DNA from: Paraescarpia echinospica
Taxonomy: Eukaryota; Annelida; Polychaeta; Sabellida; Siboglinidae
Assembly: GCA_020002185.1 (NCBI GenBank)
Contig: CM034534.1
Coordinates: 19,074,271 to 19,138,270 of the forward strand
Direction: 5' to 3'
DNA: 64,000 nt
Of this stretch, positions 45,855 through 55,859 are shown one piece after another; the stretch's first letter is position 1, and the number at the start of each line of letters is the position of its first letter. A program made the position numbers and the translations under genes. The notes below the pieces were generated by a model. That model did not search any database. It saw only the letters and a list, made by a program, of their open reading frames with translations, and was not told where the DNA came from.

Positions 45855-46060
45855 ACCTACAGTATAACCTCGCTTTACGGTCAACTCGGTAATACGACCA
45901 CCTCACAATTAAGGTCACCCTACGACATTCCCAAATTATTTCCATATACAGTAAAGTATAGGAAATTAGTCCTGCTAATAAGGTCACCTCGCTATTCAGT
46001 TCACCTTTGACTAGTCCCAAGGGTGGCCTTAAAAGAGTGGTTCCACTCTATAATCGAGTA
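45855..46060. mobile_element. Pogo/Tigger-like MITE (copy b)
   Basis: Begins ACAGTATAACCTCGCTTTAC (about 45859) and ends GAGTGGTTCCACTCTATAA (about 46053). Internal blocks ACCTCACAATTAAGGTCACCC and GGTCACCTCGCTATTCAG match copy a at 42455. The CAGTATAACCTCG terminus and TA flanks are typical of pogo-type elements. No transposase is present. Confidence 0.68.
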
Positions 46061-46464
46061 GCTTGTCTATGTGGTTATGTTAACGTTTTCCGATACGATT
46101 TGCATTTCCGGCGCCAACCTTTCACGGATTAATCTGTGACCCCTCAAAAGAAATGTAATGCCTTCGTTTTTTTCTCGATAATCTCCTCGTGTCAAGGGTT
46201 CTCAGCTTTTATTTGGTAAAGGTAAAGCGTAGCTTCCAGCAATCATAGAAACCACATGCCCGGCGAATACTTCGGTAAACCAGCCCCTGCGTCTACACAT
46301 ATACCGTCGGAGAGCACGTACGCCATGTGGCATAAAACATTTAACTGTGTGTGCGTTTATTTTAGAAAACATTCGCAGCAATTTTATGGGAAGGTATTGT
46401 TAGTAAAAATTGTGCCTACTCATATAAACCATGATTATTTGTAGATCTTTTGCAACAGAGTACA

Positions 46465-46680
46465 GTTTGCTTGTTATGGGCTGACATTGTGGAACTCTCT
46501 TCCGCTAGAATTGCGTGCAAATGAGAATAGTAGGCAGTTAAGGAAACTACCCAAAATATTTCGTTTCTCTATTTAATGTAGTTAGAAGTAATATAACATT
46601 TGTATTATGTATACATACAGTTTTAATGAATTATTGGTTTTATATCACTTAAACACATTGTAGGCGGTGAAACAACGCGA
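46465..46680 (+). mobile_element. LINE 3' end (family N, copy b)
   Basis: Reads LTLWNSLPLELRANENSRQL and LRKLPKIFRFS before a stop near 46573, then the shared 3' untranslated stretch ending TTGGTTTTATATCACTTAA. Carried here by duplication B. Confidence 0.68.
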
Positions 46681-46855
46681 CATAACAACTGCTGTTGCAA
46701 TTACTAGACAATAGCACATATATAATTGATGCATGTTAGATGCAGATCAAATGCACATGTCATGTCAATTCTGGATAATCAAAACTGATCATCTACATAC
46801 AAATGTCACCGATTAAACGCTAATGTGTTGTAATTATTGCCTCTGGTGGGAGATC

Positions 46856-47036
46856 AACTTGCCGGCACCTCACGGCGATTGCGTGGACGTCCAAAAGCTG
46901 CGCTACTTTGACGACTACTCGAAGGCGGCTATCATCATTGTATGCGTCACGAACTTCGTCGTGAATGTGGCTGTAGAGATAGCTACACACCACAACTTAG
47001 CGAAGATTTTTATAATCGCATTTCTCTCTCAGTCTG
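46856..47036 (+). pseudogene. DEG/ENaC cysteine-rich exon, inactivated
   Basis: Paralogue of 23689-23876: INLPAPHGDCVDVQKLRYFD is kept, but ACFREC reads AIIIVC (two conserved cysteines lost or altered). A four-base deletion near 46963 shifts the frame, so the CGC block (TGTGGCTGT is still visible in the DNA) is no longer read. The splice borders are as in the paralogue. Confidence 0.78.
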
Positions 47037-48119
47037 GTAGATATGTGAACCAAACATTGGTTATGTCCTACAAAAATGCCACTTAGCCTAGTTGTAGACT
47101 GTGCCCCAAGTCATGTTTCCAGAAGTGTAAGTATCAAGTATTTGCCATGGGAAATATTACAGAAATGGCTGCCACGTCCATTTTCGACTTACAGAATGTT
47201 CTATTATGTTGTAGTTAAATTATAATATTGTTTCCTATTGTACGTTTTTGTATTCCCTGTACGTTTTTTGTATAACTATATGTATGTTTGTCCATCTGAC
47301 ATTTTGTTGACTCGCCAGCGGGATCTTTTGAGTGGTGCGTCGATTGAGACTTTTTTCATTTCACCCGGGACATCTTTGAGATGGAAATTTTGTGATCAAC
47401 ATTTCAAAAGCAGGTTCTTGACGTTACAACAGAGGAATTTAATGTTTTTCTATGTCATCGTAAATATAATAATGTCATCTAGAAACACATTGTTGCATAT
47501 ACACAGACAATTCGAATAGTTTTCAATGTATTAGTCGTACTTTGAAACCTTTGAATGTGTGTTTTGGCTAGTTAAAAATAATTACACAATTTTGCTTTTT
47601 TCCGATGTTATTGTTAATATAGTAATCCCTTCTACAAATATGCCTTTGGGTCAAACCTGACATTTTGGGTCGTTTTCAGGTTATTGCATCTAAATACATG
47701 CAGGCCAATCTGACCACTTCACTGTTGTGTTATGTATATACCGAAGGGATAAAGAAATAGTAACAATAATAATAATAATAAATGTCATAAAATGGTGGGA
47801 CGAGATTAAACTAGACCTAGGACTTTTGTACCATGTTCACTACATATTAAGCATAAATAACAAGTATATATTATATATATCCAACTGATTTCAGATTATC
47901 TACCCACATGTAATGTCTCACAATATACACGATGTATCTTGCCGGCTACAGATAAGTTGTAATCATAGTATAATATAATTTATCTTGTTAGTATATAGAG
48001 TGCTCACAACCAATAAAGTTCTAAAAAAATTAGTGATACCAACATATTGTAACAAACTGATTTTTCCCAAGAGGAAGTTAAGCACAAAGAATGTTGTTGT
48101 TACCATCGTTGAGTATTGA

Positions 48120-48245
48120 GTACGCAAGCACATACGCACATACGCACATACGCACATACGCACATATGCACATACACACACACATACGAACGCACGCATG
48201 TACACACACGCACGCACGCGCGCACACGCCCGCACACACACACAC
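48120..48245. repeat. (ACATACGC)n/(ACGC)n tract
   Basis: Tandem CACATACG units then CACA/CGCA repeats. Counterpart of 24890-25010. Confidence 0.9.
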
Positions 48246-48504
48246 AATTTTTTAATTTTTACATAGCTCGTATGCAGATGATACACGTATTTTCAATAAC
48301 CTGATATAAATTGCTCCCTAAATCCGGTCAGACTTTTGTTTTAATTACTTTTTCCATTTGAGGACTGTTACCATATGAAATGCAATGTTAAACGATGATT
48401 ATACTTATTTGTCGGTATTTGTCACTTTAAGTTGCAAAAAATCCATTGCAAATGCAGTTGTTAGTAGTAGATATGAATATATTAACTATCTTTTAACACA
48501 ATAT

Positions 48505-49180
48505 TGCCCTGAAGGATATTAAAAAATTAGAACGTGTGCAAATTTGTTTAGCAATAGTTGTTGGCCTGTAGCTCGGTTTCCGCGATATTCTCACTCAAGG
48601 CCACTTCTGGTGTCTCTGTGTTGGCTTCCAGTCTGATATCGTATCATTTTACAAATCTATCCTATTACCTCCCAGAAACTTTCATGTAACCAGCTTATTT
48701 ATATTCATTGCTCAATCAAGCTTCGAACATCCATACCATTTTTAAATTTTGCTGCATATAATCTTTGGAATTTTGTCACTTTTTGTAAGTTGGAATTATT
48801 ACACAATACCGCCGTCATTTAAACACTTACCTAGGTAACCGTACTTTCTATTCATCCATCCATCCTTCTATCCATCCATCCATCAATCCGTCCATCCATC
48901 CATCCAACCACTTATACATCCATCTATCCATCCGTTTACCTATCCGTCTATCCCCTCATCCATCCATCCATCCATCCGTCTATCCATCCTTCCATCCATT
49001 CATCTATACATCCGTCCATCAATTCCTCCATTAATCTGATCACAACATTAATAGTGCTGATCGATTTTGGGAATAAATTACTATTTTAGCTTAATGATTA
49101 TCTGAACTTAGTGTACAAAATATTAGGCGCACGATAAGTTACCTTTTCATTATTAGTATTAAATGTTCATATTGTAACAA
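48505..49180 (+). mobile_element. L2-type LINE 3' end with long CCAT repeat
   Basis: Counterpart of 25225-25760. The CCAT tract has grown to about 180 bp (48850-49035), and a CATTATTAGTATTA tail follows near 49147. Coding blocks are barely recognisable. Confidence 0.62.
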
Positions 49181-49314
49181 TCATTACCATAAAGGTAATT
49201 ACATTACGATGTGAACGTTTTAAAATGTATGTTCATTAATGGATTTTTACTAAATTGAACGGCAGTGTTCAGAAAAAAATGCAGCTGTTATTTAAGCCAT
49301 CGCAATCGTTTCAG

Positions 49315-50560
49315 AATCAATCTTAAAGAACCTGCCTACCCTGTGCGGCTGTCCTAAAGTATGTGACGTCACGAAATATAAACTTTCATTTTTCATATCC
49401 AAGAATCATGTTAAATTACCTGGTAGAGGCTTTCGTTGACGTGTCACGCCGACTTCATTAGTACCTATGACGCTGAATGACGTCATCGTACACGTGAGGC
49501 AGTTCGTAATTGCCCTCGTCTCTGTTGATGGGTGTTTTGGTTGTTCTGATCCAGATGGCTTCTTTGATATGCCGAATTCTTCTGTTGGTTTCTTTGTCTA
49601 CAATTTTCACTCCCTCCCAGTCTATGATATGGTTTTCAGTTGTCGTATGGTCTGTAAGGGCGGATTTATTGATGGTAGACATCAATCTTTTTTTCCCGCT
49701 CCTTGTGTATTTCTCATTTTTCGTGTTGTCTACGTCCTTTCTGTGTTCCTCCAGTCTTGTTTTGAGTAGTCTTCCTATCTCCCCAATGTATTCCCCACCA
49801 CAATTCTTGCACGGTATTTGGTACACCAGTTCGCCCTGTTCTTCTAGTTGTACCTTGTCCTTGGGATGTACCAACAGGTGCTTGAGGGTGGTGTGGGGAC
49901 GCATGGCCGTTGCTACTCCATACTTTTTCAGTACTCGATGTACTCTCTCTGAGACCCCCTCTATGTATGGAATGACTACTTGGCTCCGATAGTTTTTGTC
50001 CTTAGTCTTTTTGAGGGCAATTACGAACTGCCTCACGTGTACGATGACGTCATTCAGCGTCATAGGTACTGATGAAGTCGGCGTGACACGTCAACGAAAG
50101 CCTCTACCAGGTATTTTAACATGATTCTTGGATATGAAAGTTTCTAATTTGAAAACGAACTATCCTGAAGAATGTTCAGTAATTCTATGTGACGTCACGT
50201 ATTACAAGGTGTCTATGAATTACGCTTCTGCCAGTCAAAATAAAGATGGACGATTTGGTTTGTCAAGCGAATTCCAAAGTCAAGTGGCGGAGAACTTGAA
50301 TAAATCGTTGGACACGAAGGAATGGGTCATGCCAGAAAGACATCGAGGTAATGCCGTCGAGGTAAAAGAGATTCTTTGTTCCATTGCAAAGGACGAACTC
50401 GCATATGATGGGGAGGTGACCAAACTAGGCCAACACAGGGAGTACGTTAGAACATCCTCGTTCAGAGCTACAACTTCTTATTGGAAGTTGAATTTCAGAA
50501 ATGGAAGACGAATTGCGAAATATGTTTATTACCACTTTTAATATACAATTATTACCATCA
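49315..50560 (+). pseudogene. DEG/ENaC CPxxC exon split by a Penelope insertion
   Basis: After TTTCAG (49309-49314) the left part reads SILKNLPTL, then CGCPKVCDVT to 49373. The right part resumes at 50186 with TATGTGACGTCACG repeated and reads YYKVSMNYASASQN, DGRFGLSSEF and LNKSLDTKE, homologous to the exon at 101-1661. Together the two parts make the same CxCPxxC block and the start of the long extension. Besides the 812-bp insert, the right part carries frameshifts (FQKWK near 50500 lies in another frame) and ends in TA-rich hairpin DNA at 50545. The last ~390 codons of the extension are missing. Confidence 0.85.
49374..50185 (-). mobile_element. Penelope-like element (family 1), short copy with inverted ends
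   Basis: The insert is flanked by the direct repeat TATGTGACGTCACG (49360-49373 and 50186-50199), a 14-bp target duplication. Its ends are inverted repeats of about 135 bp (49374-49508 against 50013-50148), including the ORF's last codons and the terminal motif CTACCAGGTA. The minus-strand middle encodes an unbroken GIY-YIG C-terminus, from DKNYRSQVVIPYIEG through YQIPCKNCGGEYIGEIGR to the natural stop at 49458. The RT part was never present here. The right arm keeps the hammerhead-like CTGATGA (50069) and GAAA (50096); the left arm reads CTAATGA. Nearly identical to the element at 36.2-38.8 kb. Confidence 0.88.
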
Positions 50561-50788
50561 ATTATATTTTGGAAAGTGATATATATATATATATATTATG
50601 TAAGACGCGTATATATACATATGTCATTACAGTCTGGATATAACACAGCATCATTAAGTAACACCCAATGATGCGCAGTTGAAGTCAACATTTTACTTTA
50701 CAAATCGCATATATTGATGCATTAAAACAAACTATTAAGTGCATTATGCATTATAAACATTGGTGCACAGAGAATAGCTTATATACAT

Positions 50789-50837
<49 letters not shown>

Positions 50838-51038
50838 AGGTGTACAATTATTACAATCAATTATACTTTGAAAAGTGATATATATATATATATAGCTATA
50901 TATATATATATATATATAGCTATATATATGGCTATATATATATATAGCTATATATAGCTATACATATATATATATATATATATCACTTTCCAAAGTATAA
51001 TTTATTGCAATAATTGTACTCATTATATGTATGTATAC

Positions 51039-51095
<57 letters not shown>

Positions 51096-51103
51096 ATATA
51101 TAC

Positions 51104-51136
<33 letters not shown>

Positions 51137-51335
51137 CTATTCTTTGTGCACCAATGTTTATAATGCATAATGCTTTTAATGGTTTGTTTTAATGCATCAA
51201 TAAATGCGATTTGTAAAGTAAAATGTTGAGTTCAACTGCGCATAGTTGGGTGTTACTTAATGATGCTGTGTTGTATCCAAACTGTAATGACATGTGTATA
51301 TATACACGTCTTACATAATGTATGGATTCTTTGAA
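50545..51335. repeat. Large imperfect hairpin with TA core
   Basis: Left arm 50600-50800 (ATTATGTAAGACGCGTATAT through AAACATTGGTGCACAGAGAA) is inverted at 51140-51325 with about 90% identity by eye. A second, inner inverted pair, TCAATTATACTTTGAAAAGTG (50858) and CACTTTCCAAAGTATAATTT (50985), lies inside, with a further direct copy at 50557. The centre is TA repeats. It interrupts the long-extension exon of a dead channel gene and may be a MITE or an inverted duplication of one. Confidence 0.82.
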
Positions 51336-51615
51336 CAAACCAAACGGGTAACTTGTGCAGGTAAATTGATAACAAGGAATACGAACTGTATAAGGAAAAT
51401 GATGGCATCATGCTAATATTTTTCGGGACCGTCAGATCGTGTTAATTGAACAATTCAGCAATAGCAAATTTCCATATTTATTGAAGGTTATTTTATTGTC
51501 AGACAGGTGTATGGTAAAATAAAAGGAAATCATAAACGGTCTTTGTGACACATGTGTCCACTGCCAAACATCTGATATATTTTGGACAATGGGGCAGGCA
51601 TTGCAAAACTGAATT
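51250..51615 (+). repeat. ~350-bp dispersed repeat, copy 1
   Basis: AATGATGCTGTGTTGTATCC through CAATGGGGCAGGCATTGC. The same sequence is at 51966-52310, about 85-90% identical by eye. No coding capacity. The first 70 bases also form the hairpin arm at 51240-51325. Confidence 0.8.
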
Positions 51616-51764
51616 TGCCAAACACGAAAGTTCGCGACCCGCTGATATTTAGGCTATTGCAAGTGCAATGACAAGCAAATGTCACCTATATAACTTTACC
51701 GCCTTCTCAAAATTGGACCTACTTGTCATTAGAACGTTCGGACAGCATCTGTTAAATGACCGAT

Positions 51765-51880
51765 GTACCGCAGTATTTAATCAGAGTCGACGACCACAAT
51801 AGGTGCGTCCTCCGCGCGTTTGGGTGTCGAAACAACCGCTGCCCGACGTCTAGCTCCAATGGTGTAGATTCCATGACTTC
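51765..51880 (+). pseudogene. DEG/ENaC 5' region relic (copy 3)
   Basis: Only the upstream part is recognisable: GCAGTATTTAATCAGAGTCGACGAC with GTGCGTCC, corresponding to CCATTTAATTAGCGTCGACG at 54950. No start codon or exon frame survives before the Penelope-like segment at 51880. Confidence 0.5.
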
Positions 51881-53100
51881 CTCCAGCAGGGGAATGAAGA
51901 CGGCTGGTGGAGAGACCAGGGGAAGATCACTGAAGATCAAACATAAATCAAGGATCAGAATCGAATATCTTAATGATGCTATGTTATATCCAGACTGCAA
52001 TGACATGTGTATATATACGCGTCTTACATAATGTATGGATTCTTGGAACAAACCAAACGGATAATTTGTACATGCAAGTTGATAAGAAGGAATACGAAAT
52101 GTAAATGGAAAACGATGGCATCATGCTAATCATTTTCGGTACCGTCAGATGGCGTAAATTAAACAATTTAGCAAGAGCAAATTTCCATATTTATTGCAGA
52201 TTATTTCTTGTCAGAAAGGTGCACGCTTCAATAAAAGGAAAAAACGGCTTATGTGACGTATGTGCCCAGTGCAGAACATCTGATAAACTTTGTACAATGG
52301 GGCACGCATCACCCCTGACAGGGAAGGAAACAAGTGGAGAACAACAAGGAAACCGGTACGACAACGAGGATGTCTCAAATGAGAGACAGGAACATTGTAG
52401 CCTCGCTTGAGAGGCGTTTTTCCACGGCCTCGGAAATGTCACGCGATCATACAATTTCGCACTTAGGAAAAGGGAACGTTACCGCCGGGGGAGGCACTCA
52501 ATATACTTCCGTAATACAATTATGTTTGATTGCTGAAAGTTCTTATGGATACATCATTTTTATGCAAACGATTTTGTTTTGGGGCACGCGTTGCAAGACT
52601 GAGTTTGTCAAAATATGGGGTGGCCACAGCTACGCGTCTTCATACCTCAGGCGCCCGGTAGTACAACCAAAGGTTAAAGTGGAACCAGAAGAACAGTGCC
52701 ATCTGGTAAATCAAACACCATGCAAGATCTGCGATTCTGGGTATATTGGGGACACGGAAATATTGTTCAAAACGAGACTTGAGAAACATAGAAAGGAAGT
52801 TGACAACGCTAATAAGAATAACACACGAATGGCGAGAACAAGGATCTATGTCGGCCATCTACAAATCAGCCCCCGCGGACAACGCAGCAACAGAAAAACA
52901 CATAATAGACTGTGAGTGAGCGAAGTAGTAGACAATGACATAAGAACACGAAACATAAAAGAAGCCGTATGGATCAGAACGGCCAAAACACCAATCAATC
53001 GAGAGAGGGGAATTACGAACTATATCACTTGTCACATGTATTTAATAAGTTGGCCTGCTACGTTGACGAAAGACTCTAGAAATACAAGATAAAATCACGT
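51880..53100 (+). mobile_element. Penelope-like element fragment (family 2, copy b)
   Basis: Better kept relative of 22360-23120. The GIY-YIG region reads CHLVNQTPCKICDSGYIGDT, then FKTRLEKHRKEVDNANKNN (52700-52820), and the tail TKTPINRERG-like follows in broken frames to about 53030, ending GACGAAAGACTCTAG. The upstream part (51880-51965, AGGGGAATGAAGACGGCTGG) is separated from the rest (52312 onward) by the ~345-bp repeat at 51966-52311. The uninterrupted copy at 22440-22490 shows the site before insertion. Confidence 0.75.
51966..52311 (+). mobile_element. ~345-bp repeat inserted in Penelope fragment (copy 2)
   Basis: Lies between AGGATCAGAATCG and CATCACCCCTGACAGGGAA, which are adjacent in the sister copy near 22455-22485 apart from a few bases. 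The repeat is therefore mobile or was copied here. It lacks obvious terminal repeats and coding capacity. It is the counterpart of 51250-51615. Confidence 0.65.
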
Positions 53101-53164
53101 ATTGGGTGTCAAATAGAAACTATTTGCAGATTACAATTATGTTTGACTTTACATATTTCGTTTC

Positions 53165-54178
53165 GTTTATTCTCCTCCTAGTCCATGACGTCCACGTGTG
53201 AATTTAGAACATTATGGTCGCCGGGCGTTTGCTTGTGCTGGGCCGATTTTGTGGAACTCTCTGCACTAGAATTGTATGCAAACGAGAACATCAGGTAGTT
53301 AACGAAACTACTGAAAACATTTCTTTTCTCGAACTGATATATTTTGACATAATGTAACATTTGTATTATTTATAGATACAGTTTTAATGAGTTATTGGTT
53401 TAATGTCACTTAGCAAGTGATTTTAATAGATACTTAATATATTTTGTATAATTAATAAATTTAGTCAGTATTTGGAGCTTCTTTTATTTAGTCTGTTTAG
53501 CTTTTTAACACTTTAATACTCATTGCTTTATCATTTCAATTTATCCGTAATTTTACCACACACAATATTTATTACATATCAAATACGTAGATTTAGTTTT
53601 GTGAACTTTTATTGTATTTTGTACGGGACATTAGCCCCGGATTTTATTGTGTATAAATACAGTTTTATTATTATAATCATAGTTTTATTGTTGGACATGT
53701 TAACTGTATTTAATGTTTACTTACCCATAATTTCATCTCTGCTGCGTCTGGTGAAGACTATACTTGCTGATGCTTTTTATTCATACTGGTATGCACAACG
53801 CTTTACAGAATCTCACAGTTTAGAAAATGTCCGACATTCGCTTTCACATTTAATAGCAACACCACAGCATGGTGTGATACGGGCTGACGAATTGGCTTGC
53901 ACGTTTATTTCATTCTCGTTTCCCAAGCCTAAATTGTGTATTTGGGCCGCGTAAACACAATAAGACCAATGTAAGCGGTAAACAACGCGACATAACAACC
54001 GTTGTTGCGATCACTAGACAATAGCTAATTTATAATTGACGCATGGCGCCATTTAATCAGCATCGACGGCATTTGTCGCACAATTGCCCGCAGTTTTGCA
54101 GCGAATATTGTTTAGTTTGACGACATGGCTTTGTCTATCACTGACGCAGAAGAGACAGTCCGGGATCCAGGCCCTACA
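53165..54178 (+). repeat. 0.93-kb tandem duplication, copy 1 (LINE N tail, promoter, exon 1)
   Basis: Contains the LINE N 3' end (GRRAFACAGPIL near 53220), its AT-rich 3' part with CATAATTTCATCTCTGCTGCG (53728) and the exon-1 copy at 54045-54178. The neighbour at 54179-55110 repeats all of it with an offset of about 920-940 bp. The junction falls inside exon 1 of this copy, where the channel sequence jumps to LINE sequence. The open frame at 53523-53954 is part of this non-coding repeat. Confidence 0.82.
54045..54178 (+). pseudogene. DEG/ENaC exon-1 copy, truncated by duplication breakpoint
   Basis: ATG at 54125 opens MALSITDAEETVRDPGPT, matching MDLSSIDTEETARDSGPT of the intact exon at 55046. 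The frame is clean but ends at 54178, where the sequence changes to LINE N. The upstream promoter block is present, but the TATAAAA of the intact copy is replaced by GCATTTG. It therefore lacks the rest of exon 1 and probably its promoter. Confidence 0.82.
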
Positions 54179-54945
54179 TTGTGGCTAGACACTGTGGAAT
54201 TCTCTGCCACTAGAATTGCGTGCAAATGAGAACATTATGTAGTTAAGGAAACTACTGAAGACATTTCTTTTCTCGAACAAATAATGTTTTTATAGTTAGA
54301 CGTAATCTAACATTTGTATTATTTATACATTCAAGTTTTAATGAGTTATTGGTTTTATTACACTTAGCAAGTGATTTTAGTAGGTAATCAATATATCTTG
54401 TATAATTTAGTCAGTATTGGTAGCTTCTTTTAGTCAGTCTATTTAGGTTTTTAACACTTTAATAGTAATTGCTTTATCATTTTTTCCCCGTAATTTTACC
54501 AAACGTAAATTTTATTAAATAACAATAATGTAAGATTTAGTTTTTGTCATCTTTTACAGTATTTTTTAAACACACTTCAACGGGACATCAGCGTTGATTA
54601 TGTATAAATACTTTTTTTTTAATTATAATCATACCTTTATTTTTTGTCATGTTATGTGTATTAACTGACTATTGACCCATAATTTCATCTCTGCTGCGTC
54701 TGGTGAATACTATACTTGCAGATGCTTTTTCTGCATACTGGTATGCAAAATGCTTTGCAAATCTTCAGTTTAGAAAATGTCCCATATTTGTGTACACATT
54801 TAATAATAACGGCACATCATGGAGTGGTTCAGGCTGATTAATTGGTTTGCACTTTTAGCTTGCACTTGGCTAGTTGTTTATTTGCACCGCGTGAACACAG
54901 TAAACCCATTTACTACGACATAGTTCATATATAATTGATGCAAGG
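54179..54945 (+). repeat. 0.93-kb tandem duplication, copy 2 (LINE N tail and flank)
   Basis: Starts within the LINE N C-terminus (GTGGAATTCTCTGCCACTAG at 54193) and runs through the same 3' flank as copy 1 to the promoter of the intact gene. No other content. Confidence 0.8.
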
Positions 54946-55045
54946 TGCCATTTAATTAGCGTCGACGGCTATAAAATGTGCGCCCGGTTCGCATTTGACG
55001 CACAGTTGCCAAAGTTTTGCAGCGAATACAGTTTAGTTTGACGAC
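54945..55045 (+). promoter_or_regulatory. Promoter and 5' UTR of intact DEG/ENaC gene
   Basis: CCATTTAATTAGCGTCGACG followed by TATAAAA at 54970-54976, about 70 bases before the ATG. This block is shared with the relics at 16905, 28415, 51765 and 54045, but only this copy has a TATA box. The conserved AGTTTAGTTTGACGAC just before the ATG is probably 5' UTR. The start site is inferred to lie near 55000. Confidence 0.55.
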
Positions 55046-55242
55046 ATGGATTTGTCTAGCATTGACACAGAAGAGACAGCCCGGGATTCAGGCCCTACAA
55101 TGACAATAGGAAAACCGAACGTCCGCGGATGTGACTCGAATCAGAGAAAGGAACATTTGAGTGGTGCCTGGCAGACATTTTGCGAAACTACGACGTTTCA
55201 TGGGCTGCGCAACGTGACTCAGTCAAATAACTTCCCGCGCAG
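55046..55242 (+). CDS. DEG/ENaC exon 1, cytoplasmic N-terminus
   Basis: ATG 55046 opens MDLSSIDTEETARDSGPT. The exon ends with WQTFCETTTFHGLRNVTQSN and FPR, then AG|gtgagt at 55243. The F-C-x-x-T-T-x-H-G-L-x-N segment is the conserved N-terminal gating region of the family (T-H-G motif) just before TM1. The two leftover bases join the first G of the next exon as an arginine codon. 65 full codons, no defects. The gene continues with TM1 at 55692 and the finger exon at 61577, all in matching phase, and leaves the window on the right. Confidence 0.88.
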
Positions 55243-55691
55243 GTGAGTAATTTGTAATATCTTCGGCAACAATGGCAAAACATATCGACACTTTGAACTG
55301 TGTTTGATGAAGTTGTTTCTATCTAACCGTGATTGATGGTTAAGTAATTTCACGACAATATTGTATTGAGAATAAAGTAAATTGACATATCCAACTGTTG
55401 AACTGTTACCTAACAAATTGTTCGTCAAGCCGTCAAAAAGTGGACGCTGAACACGTGGGGCGTTCGGACATTCTGTCGTATAATTATGTTGTTGAATTCT
55501 CGCCCCAAACGTTTACTTTATGATAACGACAACTATGTGCGGGAATGTGTAACCTAGGAGATATTTTGCTATGGAAACATGTGATGTGGACGTCAGGTCT
55601 TCTTAGTGTAAACGCGTCACCACTACACGCGATAACCACACCATTATGTCCTTGCTTCTTAACCATCAACATATTTATGTCTCTATTCCAG

Positions 55692-55859
55692 GGTTCTGTG
55701 GATGGTCATTGTGGTAATTAGTTCATCGGCGGTCGTCTACCAATGTCAGAACTTTGTCAGAATATACTTCAGTTGGCCCGTCAACACAAAGACAACGATG
55801 ATAGAAGAAGGAAATGTCGTCTTTCCTGCCGTCACAATTTGCAACCAGAACGCATTCAG
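55692..55859 (+). CDS. DEG/ENaC exon 2 with TM1
   Basis: Acceptor CTCTATTCCAG to 55691; donor TTCAG|gtaaag at 55860. Reads VLWMVIVVISSSAVVYQCQN (TM1), FVRIYFSWPVNTKTTMI and NVVFPAVTICNQNAF. The FPAVTICN-x-N block after TM1 is a hallmark of the family. The phase in and out is two bases left, which fits exon 1 before and exon 3 after. No stop or frameshift, so this unit looks functional. Confidence 0.93.

Larger units (their letters stand above)
46465..49360 (+). repeat. Segmental duplication B, copy 2
   Basis: Second copy of 23225-25950: LINE N tail (46475), cysteine exon (46856), intron with GCCAATCTGACCACT (47703), ACAC/ACGC tract (48120), L2 tail plus CCAT repeat (48505-49035) and CPxxC exon (49315). 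Indels and about one substitution in every eight to ten bases by eye separate the copies. 47040-48110 and 48245-48500 hold only intronic sequence. Confidence 0.8.

Noticed and set aside
48845..49035. CRISPR-like regular repeats (CCAT units)
   Set aside because: Plain tetranucleotide microsatellite with no spacers, in a eukaryotic LINE tail.
53523..53954. 143-codon hydrophobic open frame as a membrane protein gene
   Set aside because: It lies in the non-coding flank of LINE N that is duplicated at 54.5-54.9 kb, where the frame is not kept.
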